A stretch of 64,000 nt of DNA from Thelephora terrestris (lineage: Eukaryota > Basidiomycota > Agaricomycetes > Thelephorales > Thelephoraceae), in NCBI GenBank assembly GCA_015956445.1, contig WIUZ02000006.1:2289001-2353000 (forward strand), given 5' to 3'. Shown here in pieces: positions 46,952-60,000 of the stretch (the stretch's first letter is position 1; each line of letters opens with the position of its first letter). Below the pieces are notes generated by a model. The model was given only the letters and a program-made list of their open reading frames with translations. It ran no database searches and was not told the origin of the DNA. The position numbers and the translations under genes were made by a program.

Positions 46952-49900
46952 GGTGGTGGTGGTCGACAAAAAAGCGGGTGATGAATAACCAAGTCCGAGC
47001 CCCGTTTACCCCACTGCGGCTTATGGGGAACTCGATTTCACGTGATAACTATCCCCGGGTATGCCCCTTGCCCTTTTTTGGTACCGACGGCTGCACGATC
47101 CGGAACGCAGCTGATTTTCGGTTGTACCATAATTCATGAGCTGCCGGCCTAATTGTTCGTTATATTCACGTTTGTGGTATTACTCTCAGCCTATACCGGA
47201 AACTGAGAGAAGCCGGAAATACATGGTGATCAATGGAAACGGTACGAAAGTAAGTTCGGGGTCCAGGGCGAGCTTAAATTTCCAGGATATGGCAAGTTCT
47301 CGCAACCGTTAGTAAACAGTGTCTTCCAGTGACTCGCAGGTGTTCACTAGCTTTACCTGTAGAGTGACGCATGTGTCTGAGGTGAACACCGCGTGTAATG
47401 AATATATTAACACCTAAGGTATCGTCGCTTCATTCCACCGCGGGCATCCACACGAGGGATAGATTATATCCCACAGACCCGTGAACTTCCCAAACAATCC
47501 CAAACAACAAGGTGACTTATGGGCGTGGTCACCCTAGTCTCGTGTGGAGGGTGTGGAACAACGATTTGGTTGGGGTTCCAGCGACCGCACTAAATTTCCT
47601 GGAATCCAACAAGTGCTTTTTTGGACGATGGTAGTTTATTGTGGTGTATATGTACATGTTGCGACTGGTAAGGTTCGTTCGGCAAACCACATAACCGATT
47701 ATCACAATACCTCTGCGAAAGGGTGGACCACCATGCCCGCCGCTTTGCCGATTCGAAACCTCTCACCGAGTCTCGCACCACCTCGCCGGTGAAGGGGGTA
47801 GGCTAAAGTTCGATTGGCAATGGACGAAGGCAGTGTAACGTACCTGTCAGCCGTCGCACTCCCTGCAAGATACTGGAACGACATCCCCTTCATTGCTACC
47901 CGCAGCAGCGTCCCCAGCGAATGTCCACGCAGCCAGCCAATCAGCCCGTGGATCCAACAAATGCGACGCTCGAGGGTGCCACCAAGAGAAATGAAACCAG
48001 CACAGCACGTTTAGTGAAAACCACCCATCGGCTATTACTCTGAGGGACACCCTTCCCACCGAAAAACTGTCCTACGGCTTGAAGTTCCGCTTCACCAATC
48101 ACCGATAACCGAGACCCATAGGCGTCGTTAGGCCGAGGTGGTGTGCCGGTGTCAAGGAGACGGAATGAAGTGTCGATGATTAGGCCAGGTGTGACAATAG
48201 TCCCGCATGTCGACAGCGCGCCCCAAGAGATCTAGGGTGAGATCAACACAGCATCCACGGCTTCTCGCGGACACAAGCGCACGCCGTAACACGAAAGTTG
48301 GTAAAGTCTTCGCGAGGTTTGCTGACTGATGTCAGATTCGTCAGGTAACTCAAACTCTGTGAACCTCTATACGAGCATCTGCTCAGCATCCAGGGTCCAG
48401 CACGGGATTTCCCGACCACCACGCAAGTCCCCACAACGACGAGATGCTACCAACATTCTCTGCCGAGGCAGATTGATGAAGGTGCACCGCTTCTTCGATA
48501 AGAGAGGATATGACTGAGACCGTCACACGGTCCAGAACCCCGATCGAACGCGCACAAACTACTCTCGCGCGGACAGGTTTCACCGGTCACCCAGAAACCT
48601 TGAGCAGGATCTCCAACAAAGTCGTTTCCCGAGACTCTCTCTCTCGAGAAAGTGAATGGAGAAGGGGAATCCCGAGCTGTTGCTGGCCCCTGACGGAAGA
48701 ATTAATCGGCAGCGAACGCGGGGAACAGAACAAGAACGTTCATTCACTTATCGTGTGATACACAGATCAGAAACGCGGGTTCTGTTCGCAGGGCCGCCAT
48801 GCGACGATGAACTTGAAACGGGAATTGGAAAACGACCCTCCCATCCCAGCGAAACACAGCGTGAAGGGCTTGATCGGTGAGAGGAACGATTGGGTGATAC
48901 ACACACTCTCGTTCCACGCGCAATGGCTGCCAAAAGACAGCGACAATTCGAATAGCCCGGAGCGGGAACAGCGCCCCATGATGGACGCGGTGATCTAATA
49001 AATTAGAAAGTCAAGCTGCGAAGTGTCTGACACACCGACCATCCTCACATGACCGCACACAGGTAAACATTCAAAAGCCCACTCACCGCCCACAAAGTGC
49101 GGCACGCACACGAGTCGCTCGGACAAGAAGATCAACGATCGAACTTCGCGCTGATGATTGGATCACTCGTGGATAAAAAAAAACAATCTGAGATCCACGT
49201 ACGTAAATTAAGTCGGAATGCTGTGGAGTGAGTATAGAGGGGGAGAGAGGAACGAGATCTGGGGACGTCTGACACTTGATGTCTGATGGGCAGAAGAGCA
49301 TTGTAAGGTCTCCAAGATCCCAAGATCTGCGACAGCACTCACTTCCGCCCACAGTCGCAGGGACACGGAAAGCATCAAAGCCGGAGTCCGACCCTGCGAT
49401 TCAGTTGGGGGGAATACCGAGGGCGCCACACCACAATGTACAGAACCATTTCGGGCGCGAGGGCTCCCTAGCGTTCTAAAAACAGTTCAATGTAATCACC
49501 TCCCCACTCGCTGCGTATCCCTGCGAACTCGTGAGGGGTGAAGGCTAACTTGACTCTTCGCCAGGTAGCTGCTGGCGCTCCGAGATCGGCGAGGAAGCGA
49601 GGAATCGCCCTCGCGATCATGTAACCTGGAGCCCTTTCAGTGAGACGAGGGACGTGGCAGTTGCAGTATCTAGCAAGGGGGAGGAGGTTTGCGAACAGAT
49701 AAGTCCCATGTGCACACAAAGGATCGCCGACGAGGAGCCTTTGACTCCTCATGCGTCAGTGTAAATCAGGGAACTAATCCACACGCCTCCACATGGGCAC
49801 ACCGAACTGCACAAAGAAACGAGGACCAAGGGTCTCCCGAACGGCAAGCGAGCAGCGCAACACGACAACGATTACCTATAACGCAGCAACGGACGCGAGG

Positions 49901-51350
49901 CTTGGAAACGGAGTTTGAAAAAACACAAGAGGGTGGGAACGCATGGGTGGTGGGAAGAGTCCTATAAACCCAAAATCAGTTACCAAAGAAGAAAAGGTGT
50001 GAGGAGGAAAGGGAAACTTCCCAGAAAAGCTCCGTCAATTCCGTCCACGCGAGGAAACCCTGCAGCACACACAGAGATCCCGGGACCGACTATCCGCCTA
50101 CTAAACGGTGGGTGGCGGTCTCGCGTAGAATTCCACTCTAGTCGAATTCAGCCCTTCTGCTCAGTGATGCATCACGGATCACATACGAGGATGTGGGTTG
50201 ATGACCGGGGTGAGGGGCGAGGGATGGAAAGCGTATCTCTGGAGTTGGATGGATCATAATCACGTAAATACACCACGAGCGCGTTTCCTTCGGTCGCTCG
50301 GACTCAGACCATCGATCCGAGGGTTATCTCCGCGCGAGGAGACGCAGTCACAAGGGGCGTGCGCACGCCCGACCGCTTGGCCCCCCAGTGAAAGAACGAG
50401 GCACGGAGGCGAAAATAACAAATGGGGGAAGGTGAATTATGGAAACCGGAGGATCACGAGGGAGGGAAAAAAGGAAAAAGCTGACGTGTGTGAGAAGAAG
50501 GGCCGGAGGATGTGTAGGTGTGAACGCAGGGGTCATGTGCGGGGGGAAACCGTTCAGCCGGCGCCCTGAGGCTGGAGGAATCCAAATGGGGGTTTTAGAA
50601 ACCGAGGCATGTGTGTGTGGGGGGGAGGGACGTCAGAGCGTACGTACACGCTTACAGGTGAAGGGTGTCCATGCCTACTCACTCTGACTTGAAAGAGGTC
50701 GGATCAGACACCTGGATCAGACGAAAATGAAAAAAAAAAAACGAGAGCAGGCTGATCGGGAAATAACGGACGGTGATCAAATGGAGGAGTGTATTGTTTT
50801 AGAGAAAGAGAGCGAAGGACAGGTGGGAACGGTGACTCTGTTTCTCACTCAGAAAAATGTAGAATTCAGATGGGTGCAATAAGCTCAAGCTCAGAAGCGT
50901 TCAATGCGCTAAAGCACAATATATTCGGTGGAATAAGAGGGAGAAATAAAGAAACCGGGGGGTAGAATGAGCAGGCGACTCGTAACCGGAAACCGAAGAA
51001 ACCAAACTAAAAACGGAAAGTTGAATCGAGTGCCGCTTGAAGAGGAACAATGGCCAAGTCTACAGCACTCCACGTCCACCTGGTTTCAATGGGCGAACGT
51101 CCGAGGGAAGGCGGTCGATAGCACAGAAGGAGGGTTTCGTTTTAGAAGCACATCTCGTTTTTCAAGGAAGATAGACAGGGGGGAAAGCAAGTGGTATCTG
51201 TAGATAAATATCTCCAAAAATTCACACACACATCACTCGATGAGTAAGGGAGAAGGAGATAAGGGGAGCTAATGACACACAAATTGGTTGTAGGAGGGAG
51301 CGAGCAGTATACAAAAGAAATAAATACATCGCGGGTGAGCGCGAGCGCGA
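46952..51350. other. 4.4-kb gene-poor stretch
   Basis: Apart from the candidate frame at 49468-49752 nothing gene-like is seen. It is GC-rich at 47.5-50.7 kb with many short Arg/Pro/Gly shadow frames. From about 50.7 kb it becomes purine-rich on the plus strand, probably the long 3' trailer of the GATA gene. Confidence 0.4.
49468..49752 (-). CDS. Candidate small ORF, unrecognised
   Basis: 94 codons, MRSQRLLVGDPLCAHGTYLF then ..YCNCHVPRLTERAPGYM.. and a C-terminus EWGGDYIELFLER. The amino-acid composition is balanced, unlike neighbouring Arg/Pro-rich shadow frames, and it starts with ATG. There is no known domain and no splice partner that I can define. It may be a fragment of a larger gene. 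Confidence 0.25.
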   Translation of the reverse strand: MRSQRLLVGDPLCAHGTYLFANLLPLARYCNCHVPRLTERAPGYMIARAIPRFLADLGAPAATWRRVKLAFTPHEFAGIRSEWGGDYIELFLER

Positions 51351-52743
51351 TCACAATCTATCCCTCGAGTATGGGAGTGCCCCCGATTGAGCCTGTGAGA
51401 GGGGTGGGCTCGAAGACCTGGAAAGGGACGGGAGGGTCAATTGTGGGCTTTGCTGTTGTTGCCCCGAGCTAGAAGGCCCATCCCTGGAAGGGAGAGTAGC
51501 CGACGACGAGTGAGGGGAGTTATGGAGAGACCCTCCACCATTTCCGTACTGAGGTTGCTGTTGTTGATGGAGGTGGTGTGACTGTGGAGGATAGTCCCTC
51601 TGGTGCATCTGCCTTTGGTTGGAATTATCAAAATCGGGGTGAGGACCATTGAGCCCCTGACCAGGCGCTGGAGGAGTGCCTGTGATTGAGGAGTGATGGT
51701 ACGGGGGAGAAGCCGAAGGACCACCATTTGATGATGGGTGAGAGTGTGGGTGATGGACGCCGACTGATCCCGATGGGGGTAATGGAGTTAGCATGGGAGA
51801 CATTTTTGCGCTGTTAGGGGAATTTGTCCTGGAAGGTTTGGTAATGCCGGTCGACATGGGACCTCGCTTGTGTGGGAACTGCTCTGGGCGGGGGCGAAGA
51901 TGGGTGCGTTCGAAAAGACCGCATTTATTACAAAGCTAGCGAATAGCGAATCAGAATGGGAGAATATGCGCCCAGAGCGAAAATACACGTACCACTTTAC
52001 CCGGGGTGAGGTTGGAACGCCTCCAAGTGGAAGTGTCAGTGGTGCGACAGTTGTAGCACTTTCGTCTGACACGGTCTGTAAGCTTGGTCGCGGCATCATC
52101 AGTGTAGCCGACCATGTTATTGGCCGGGGGCGGGTAGCTCTGAGACTGGTAAGGAGCTCTGAAGTCCTGCATGGGGCTAGGGGGGACTGGGTAGGAAGCA
52201 GGGGGATAAGAATAGGAGGAAGGGTACGGCTGGGGGTATCGAGACCCATAGTAGTGTGGCGGCGGTGGTTGGTGGTGGAAACCGTAGGCTTCGGTGGTAG
52301 CGTAGCCTGCTTGCATCGCTAGTTGATCTGGGTGAGGAGGAGGGGGATAAAAATGCCTCTGCTGCTGTTGCTGCTGCGGGAGCTGAGAAAAGGGGGATGA
52401 GAAAAAAAAAGGATGACGCGAGAGTGAGACTTACGTGGGGAGAGGGGGGCGACTTGGAAGAACGATCTGAAGCCAAGGCTGAGGGCGGTTTCTGGAACTG
52501 AATCTGAGGAGGCGGAAACTGGACGCGTTCGTCCGGTCTGTCTTGCCTGTTGGGAGTGTAAGCTCAAGAGAGAGAGGAGAGAGGGAGAGAAGAGAGAACC
52601 TATGAAAAGAGTCTGAGCGTTGTCTGCTGGCGTCGAGCGAGACAGAGACGTTTATGCTGATGCGTTGTTGTTGCTGCTGCTGATCAGCTTGGGCTGATGG
52701 CGATGATGGGGAATGTTTTGGAGAGGGGGAAGGCGAAGAGTCA
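51351..52743 (-). CDS. GATA-type zinc-finger transcription factor, 5' exon not found
   Basis: Exons: 52609-52743 (first seen), 52435-52546, 51993-52382, 51351-51935. Junctions are in frame. The finger is split by an intron: CYNCRTTDTSTWRRSNLTPG + KV|LCNKCGLFERTH, that is C-x2-C-x19-C-x2-C, followed by RPRPEQFPHKRGP. The N-terminal part is rich in Gln, Pro and Tyr (LPQQQQQQRHFYPPPPHPDQ). The C-terminal part is Ser/Pro/His/Gln-rich low complexity, ending PYSRDRL. The upstream frame in 52744-52800 has no ATG before a stop, so an initiating exon lies further upstream, within 52.8-53.8 kb. GATA factors bind (A/T)GATA(A/G) sites in nitrogen, light, iron or developmental control. Which applies here is unknown. 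Confidence 0.82.
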
Positions 52744-53850
52744 CTGTTGGGAAGAAAGGGTGAGGGAGATATATATACGGAAGATTTAAATCAGAAGAGG
52801 ACGAGGACGAACAGCTTCATCTTTTTTTTTCTTATACGGCAAAAAAAGGCGGTGAAGAAGTGGACGAGGCTGGTGAAGAACGAAACAGACGAAATGTGAA
52901 CAGAACGATCCCTCACGCTTTCTTTCCCACCGGATCAACCGGCCAGCTGACATAAATATTTATTTATTTTCGGTCTCCAAAATGAATCCCGCCCACAGAT
53001 CTCCCACGCCTCCTCCCTCTCACCCGAACAGCTGTATTGTCTCTCAGACGGCCTTCTCTAGAAATCCCGCTCGTAAACCCAGTCAGCAGGTCACCCTCGC
53101 TCGCTGCTCCCCCGGTCTCGTTTTGATCAAGCTCTTGAAACAGTTCAAACGATCCCTGAGCTCGCATTCATTTCTGCGCGCCCGACAGCCAATTATCTGA
53201 GCCTTTAGATCGGAGAAAGCTCAAGCTCACCGGCCCACGAGTCCGCTTTCCTAACTTCTATCACTTCGTCATCAGGCCGGTATTCCAATCCGCCATCTGC
53301 TTCCTCGGCCATCGGTGGAGATGATCGCAAATCTCCACTCACATTAATCCCGCCTGGCCCTCGACCCCTCGTCACCACGCGAGGCCAACTCGTATCGGCC
53401 TCTTTGACCTCATCAATCCGACAGCAGACCGTTTCGCGACGAGAATCTCACGACCGTCACATTAATTCACCGCATATTTCCACCGTTAGTGTCTCATCTC
53501 TGCTCCGCTTCCTCATTGTTGCCATCGCTGTGGCGGTGCCGTCTCCCCTCTTCTCCTCAAAGTAGTAATAAAATGTAAAACAGCCAGTCGAGATCAATCC
53601 TCGATCGATCTATCAATGTGCCTTTCTTATCTCTTCCCCCCACGACCAACATTCCTACTTCTCCTCGTGCGCTCGGTCATCTCACAAGGCACCCACCGTG
53701 CGCAAACACCGCCGAACCTGCACACAGTTTTAGCTCCTACCCCTTGATCTCGTAACCCAGCTGCGCGGTCGATAGGGTCCAGGCGACCCTCCAGGTGTTT
53801 ACTCTAATCAAATTCGCTCTCACACGAGTTCTGCTTCTGGAACCTCTCAG
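52744..53850. other. Divergent promoter region
   Basis: Lies between the GATA gene (-) and the TRIP4-like gene (+). It presumably holds the missing first GATA exon and both promoters. The plus strand is pyrimidine-rich from 53.2 to 53.8 kb. No other gene seen. Confidence 0.45.
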
Positions 53851-54840
53851 ATGAAACCCACAACCTCCAAAACGCCCCCGATCCGGCCGCCCGTTTCCTT
53901 CCCGCCAGATAGGCTCTCACCCAAACCCCAACAACAGAAGCAGAAGGGTCCTGGCACAAAACAAGCCAAGGACTCTTCCAAAAGTCCAGACGTCAAGCGC
54001 CTCGAATCTATTCTCTCCGGTCTACGCGCTCTCAAAGCGCACGGGCCTCTCAACGAGAAAGGGCCAGACCCAAAAGCCGGCTGTTTTTGTCAAGGCGAGT
54101 GAAAGAATCCCACCTTCCCGTTTCTGTTCCGCAGCAGCCGGAAATTCAATGCTGAAATCCGCATTCCGTATCTATATGTTTCCCGCCACATGTCCCACCT
54201 CGGACCGTTTCATTCATCCTTTCGTGTGGAAAATGATAACCCGTAAATCTTCCGCTGGGTGCCCTACCCGATAAACGCCATCGCAACAGGCAGAATCCAT
54301 CCTCTCTCCATCTACACTCCAGTGTGCCACACGTGCGGTCTCCCTCTTTGTTCCATCAACCTCCCGTATCATCTTTGCCCCCACCCACCCTGTCAATCCC
54401 CGCTGCTTTCCTCAACCCCAGACCCGTTTCGGGTTCAGGTCCAACCGCTGATCGCACGGATCGAAAACGAGATCAGGGATCAACTCAGGAAAGAGGAATC
54501 CGAGCGCGCCCTCGCGGCGGAAGAGCTGCGGATACGCGAGGGTGAGTTCCCGACGCTGAAACCGTCGCCCTCGCCTAGTCCCTCTCCACTCCCAGGAAAC
54601 CAACAATCAACTGTCAGGCATGGCGGCGGGCCACTGCCAGGGCCTAGTCAGGGGTACTCGGTAATGTCCCTGACAGGTGGAAAGGGTGGGAAGAGATCGC
54701 AGGTGACCGTGGCATCTTACAGACCTGGAAACCTCTCCAAATCGTCATCTTCCTCTTCACTCAAGAAGGACACCGAAGAAGATAACGTGGTCAGGATCCG
54801 CTCTCCGCCATCGCAGGTCGAACCCATCAAGGCCATATGA
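53851..54840 (+). CDS. TRIP4/ASC-1 family C2HC5 zinc-finger protein (Rqt4-like)
   Basis: Exon 1 is 53851-54094 and exon 2 is 54290-54840, 264 residues. The junction gives CFCQ|GRIHPLSIYTPVCHTCGL, then PLCSINLPYHLCPHPPC, the zf-C2HC5 finger of TRIP4 and yeast Rqt4, a subunit of the ASCC/RQT complex that splits collided ribosomes. The N-terminus is Pro/Lys-rich and precedes a short helix (VKRLESILSGLRALKAHG). After the finger is a charged helix (RIENEIRDQLRKEESERAL), then a Ser-rich tail ending VEPIKAI. It is shorter than animal TRIP4 and lacks an ASCH domain, as in fungi. The 195-nt intron appears to begin with GC (CAAG|GCGAGT). Confidence 0.85.
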
Positions 54841-55075
54841 TCTCACTCGCGCCTGTGTTCCATTCAATCTCAACAACTTCTTGAAACAACAAATCATCCG
54901 TAATGTTAAGCCTGCGTAGTATACATTATATCATCTTTCCTTGCCACAGACCGAGGGGCGTGATGCGACAGCAACGCAACCCCGACCACCGAGTGAATCT
55001 TCATACATCCGACCAACTAGGGGCCTCACCACAGCATACAATACAGTCCAGAAATCATTTTCGGCTATCCCAGAA

Positions 55076-56264
55076 TTAATTGAGCAACCAGTTTCGCACA
55101 GCCTGAGATCCTCCAAGGTCTGGATGGAGCAACACCGATGACAACCAACGTTCCAGCATCCTTCTTCTCTTTTCTAGGAAGCTCGATCGGTATTTTGCCA
55201 GTGAGGTTTTCGGTGGGAGCGGCGGGATGAGGCGGTGCTCTTGGCGCTGGACGAATTGGATAGTAAAGGTAAATATCCAATGGACCGGGGTTTCAAACGA
55301 AGGTGTTATTTGCGTGATGGAGTGAGGAGCGTCAATAACAGCTCCTTCGCACGCACCCTAGTGAAAGAATTGAACGCACAGGAAGGGTGCGATGCAACGA
55401 GTTGAACAGCTCCTCGAATGCATTGTAGCGTTTGTGCACATGTATCACCGTCTCCTGCAGGGCTAGGTCAGTCGAGAATTTGATACGTATTCAGTGGATG
55501 GAATGAGGGTAACGTAGCCATGGACCCTGAGCCTCCCAAAATACGGACGAGGACGGCGGATGGGGTCCGGTGAATGAACACTGACCTCCTTGGTTCGGAC
55601 TACGCATTCATACACTACACAAAGATCGTGAGCCCAGAACAGGTTACGGCAAGAAATGACGACGCCGGGTGACGGAATATTACACGAACCGATGTAAGCA
55701 CCCCCAAGCTTGTCTCCCACGCTCGTCCAGCCGCGAATTTCCACTCCCCGAGCAAACAACGAAGAGGCACCCGAGTTGTCACCCAACCATATGTCATCGG
55801 AAAATATGGAAGCTGGTGTTTCGTACTTGCCCAACTCTGGCGAACTCGCCCCAAGTTCGGGAATCCGGAGCGATTTACGAGAGGTCGGTTGCGTAGAGTC
55901 GAGCGACGTGCGGGTTTCGTGCCGTTTCAGAGTTTGTAGGTAACTCTCGTCATCGTCGTCCTGAATAACAGACCGGTGGGGCGATTAGAAATACGGTGCG
56001 AAGTGTTCGGTGCTTTCAAGTGGGAGCGTTTTCGGATGGGCCGGGACGTACGGATTGAGTGGCTTCGCGCAGCTCATTAAACAACCTTGTTTCTGCCTCC
56101 GCGTCGATTGCGTCATTCGGCAACAAGACCAAGAGTTTTTTGGAATTCTCGAACGGGTGCTGCGGCCCACAGACCGCGCGAGAGCTCGTTCCAGCCGCGG
56201 TGGCGTCGTCCACAGAGGACCGTCCTGGGGAAATGAGTTTGGACCTTGAAGATGCTTGGTCCAT
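55076..56264 (-). CDS. PX-domain protein, YPT35-like
   Basis: Phosphoinositide-binding PX protein of the endosome/vacuole. In yeast Ypt35 recruits Vps13 to endosomes. Exons: 56052-56264, 55690-55960, 55586-55614 (29 nt), 55380-55454, 55076-55246. All junctions are in frame, 252 residues. The PX domain begins VEIRGWTSVGDKLGGAYI, continues VYECVVRTKE + ETVIHVHKRYNAFEELFNSL with the Arg/Tyr that contact PI3P, then IPPLPPK (the PxxP loop), and ends SFLEKRRRMLERWLSSVLLH and QAVRNWLLN. The N-terminal 120 residues are Ser/Thr-rich and probably disordered. Start at 56264 is the first ATG in frame. Confidence 0.88.
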
Positions 56265-57033
56265 CGAGCTCCGAGGATGTTTTCGGTTCGCGCCAAGGAT
56301 GAATGTAATCGTTCAAGAGCAACATGAGAATTTGTGGTGTTGTCGTTCGCTAGACGACATTTACCGCAGAGTTTTGTTTTGTGGTGGTGGTCCTTGCGGG
56401 CGTAACGTCGGACGGACGAGCTCGTTCAGCTTGGGTGTCTGGAACCGAAGTGAATGAAATCCGATTATGTCACCTTCCCGGGGTTTCTTCGGATCCCCGG
56501 TCCTACCTTCCGACCCTACTGACGTTCAATGTTCCAAATCTCGACTTTGGTCGAAATGTGTTCATCTCCTACACCATTGGAGGCTGCGTTCACCCTCACC
56601 GGGTCGCAGTCAAAAATTAAATCTTGTGGCTCGGTATCTTTGCAGTGAATGGGACTGCGCGCCACGTGAACGCCCTTCTGTCATGGGGTGGACGAGGGCA
56701 TCGTCCCCCCGAGCCGGCGTAATTACTAGATTATGCGGTGAAATTTTCCTCTGCATTGGAGCGGTTCTCCAATTTCTTTGTGAAGGGCTTCCCAGAAAGA
56801 ATCATCTGGGGCGAACGTCTTCATTACACAAACTCACAAGCGCACCTACGAGGGCCAGGGCGTATAGAACGAGCCGAGTTTTCTGATGCTGGGCGGCTAC
56901 CCTTCGTTCGTTGAATGATGTGGGTCACGTAGGGCAGAACTCGTGGTGCGCCTTATTTGGTCTTATCTCTCGAACTCTCATCGACACCGCCAAAGATATC
57001 TTGCTCCCCCCGCACGAACCCGGCGATAAACTC
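56265..57033. other. Divergent promoter region, PX gene and NLR2
   Basis: Short frames only. No recognisable exon, though a 5' untranslated exon of NLR2 could lie here. Confidence 0.45.
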
Positions 57034-60000
57034 ATGTCTGACAAAAAGTCAAAAAAATCACTCAAGCATCTCGCAAAGAATGCCTTGCTGGGAATACCCA
57101 CCAGCATCGCCACTGGTCCGCTCGGTTTCCGAACGGAGCTGGACGTCGACCCCAAAAGTGAATACGATCGTTTACGATTTTCAGAGCGATTCGACCTGAT
57201 TCGACTGCAACGCTAGATACAGATAACCCTAGACCCGCACGCATCCTGTTTCGCGAAAAGGAGGATGAAGCTCAGGGGCCCTCCATGCCAGGAACCTCGA
57301 TTCCCCTTATCGCGATCGGCGACATCGAGCATGAGAACCGTCCTATAGGTCAGCGCTTCTGATCCCACGTACGGTTGCGGTCAACGTTGACGATTGTCTC
57401 TTTTCTTTTGCGCATTAGCGGAGAGCACCAGCATCGCAGGGCAAGAGGAAGGTGAACCAGAGCCGCCGTTCACAGGTGGGCGTCGATATCTTCACGCCGT
57501 CCGGATTCTCTTGACATCTACCAGCCCCGAAAGAAAACCGCAAGAACGCAACGCATGGATCTCGCTTCATTCCTGGTATCTTAAAGAAGGGCCTAGATGG
57601 GTTCGGTCCCCTCAAAGCTCTCCTAAAAAAGATCCCTACCGTCTACGCTGATCGCAAAGTTCGCCCACGATTCCCTACTTTAAATCCCTGTTCGACTGAC
57701 CTCTCTGCAGGGGTCAGAAACAAGGTCACGCTACTGCGCTCACATATAACCTCACTGGATGCAGTTTTTGCCACACCTCCGAATGTCAGGTCAGAGCTGC
57801 AGCGTCGGGATGAACTGATACGGTATGTTGCGTCACCCCTTTGTCGATCAGTGCTAACTCCCCACTAGCAAACTCGGGGGCATCAAGGATCAACTGCAGT
57901 TGTTGTCCGTGGAGCCTGGATCACAGCAACTTGGTGATGACAATGGTGAAAACCTGTTGAAGGTCCTCGAAGATTTACAAGAGGCGATCTTCGATTATCA
58001 GGTTCGTTCACGACTTGGTATTCTTCTCAATGTTGACAAGCCTGAGGGACAACAGATGGCGCGACGAACGTCGATCGTCGATCAGGGATCGGAACAGATG
58101 GTAAGCGTCTCCTCCTACGTCGTGGACCAGCGAAATGACCTCTCTCTGTAGGACTCAGGTCAGAATACTTTCCCTTTACACGTTTCCAGCGACGGTCATC
58201 TGAATTCATCATTCTCCCCGGCAGCCGAAGCTGCTGTCATCAAAGATTTCCGCTACGCAAAACGGGCCGAATATCGACACGGTAACCGAGGTGGTTGCCT
58301 CAAGGGAACCCGCGGAGCCATTTTGGACGAGATCGAATTATGGACGGGCGACTCTGGCCAGCCCACCGTCTACTGGTTGAATGGACTTGCTGGAACGGGA
58401 AAGACCACGATTTCCCAGACGGTCGCGGAAAGGGCGTTCGCGGACGGGCGGCTTGGCGCCTCCTTCTTCTGCTCCCGGGACTTTGAGGACCGTAGAAACC
58501 TCGAGTTTATCTTCCCCACCCTAGCTATTCAACTCGCACGGAAGTACACCGAATTCCGATCGATCTTCGTCCAGTTGGTCCAGTCAGATCCAGATGTTGT
58601 CGACGAGTCACTGTGTGGCCAGATGGACAAGTTGATCGTCCAGCCCCTGGTGCAATCCGCCATCTCGACCGTAATCGTAATCGACGCGTTGGACGAATGT
58701 AAAGATGAAGAACCTGCTTCCGCAATCCTGTCTGTCCTCGGCCAGTTTGTAGCCAAGATCCCAAAGGTCAAGTTCTTCGTCACCGGTCGTCCAGAGCCCC
58801 GTGTTCGAGAAGGGTTCCGGCTCCCGCTGTTAGCCGCTGCGACTGACGTGTTTGTCCTTCACGAGGTCGAGTCGAGTCGGGTCAACAACGACATACGGCT
58901 GTTCTTTATCCACAGCTTCTCCGAACTCAAAGGACGTGGGCGTATATCAGATGGCTGGCCGACCGAAGAACAGCTGGATTTGCTTTGCAATCGTGCGGGG
59001 GGGCTCTTCATCCACGCAGTGGCTACGGTCAGGTTCATCGACCTCAGGAACAACAATCCCAAAAGGCAGCTGGATCGTCTCCTGAAGTCGCCGGAGAGCA
59101 GTGCGTTCGAGGGGAAGACCAAGTTCAGGGTAGACGTGACACTCGATCTGCTCTACATGACAATTCTCCGCGAGGCCTTTGGCAACGACGACCCGGAGGG
59201 TGATTCTAAGGTCCGGTCTGTCCTTGGTGCTGTCATTCTCGCCATGAATCCGCTCCCTCCATCTACTATTGCTGCACTCTTGGGCTTGGATCCTGAAGAT
59301 GTCCTCCCCCTTCTATTGTCAATGTGCTCATTCCTTGTTCTCAAGGAGGGTGTTGATAACCCTGTTCGACCCTTCCACAAATCCTTCCCGGATTTCATCG
59401 TTGATCCGTCCCGGTGCACCGACCCAAGATTTTCTGTCTGTCCTCCTGATCAACACATGGAACTTCTGGTTGGCTGCCTTAGCTTAATGAATCAAAAGCT
59501 GGAGCAGAACATGTGCAGGCTCCCAGATGGGGCTAGGAACTCAGATGTCAATGACCTCAAGGAGAGGTCCAAGGAATATATTGGCCAAGCTTTGGAATAT
59601 GCCTGCAGATCATGGCACAAGCACCTTCTTGATACAGCACCTGCTCACAGGCCAAAAATCATATCTGTCCTGCACCAGTTCCTGGAGGAGAAGTTTTTGT
59701 TCTGGTTGGAAGTGCTGAGTGTCCTTGGTGTTGCAAGGGAAGCAGTTGATGCATTGCAAGCAGTTGAAAAGTGGTTAGATGTATGTCACTTTCTAAATAG
59801 TTCTTTTTCCAAGGTTTACTGATGTTAGTCACAGGTTTCACCAACTCTTGATCTCACCAGGGACTGCCTCCATTTCTTGGTTGCATTCTTTGAAGTCATT
59901 AGCACGTCCACGCCCCATATCTATCACTCTGCGCTCCCCCTATTCCCTCAGACATCAACTGTGCACAAGTTGTACAAGTCATATGCCAGTCCCTTAGTGA

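Noticed and set aside
55463-55834. Single 123-codon frame as a complete protein
   Set aside because: It is exon 2 of the PX-domain gene read into its intron. The spliced version gives a full PX domain.
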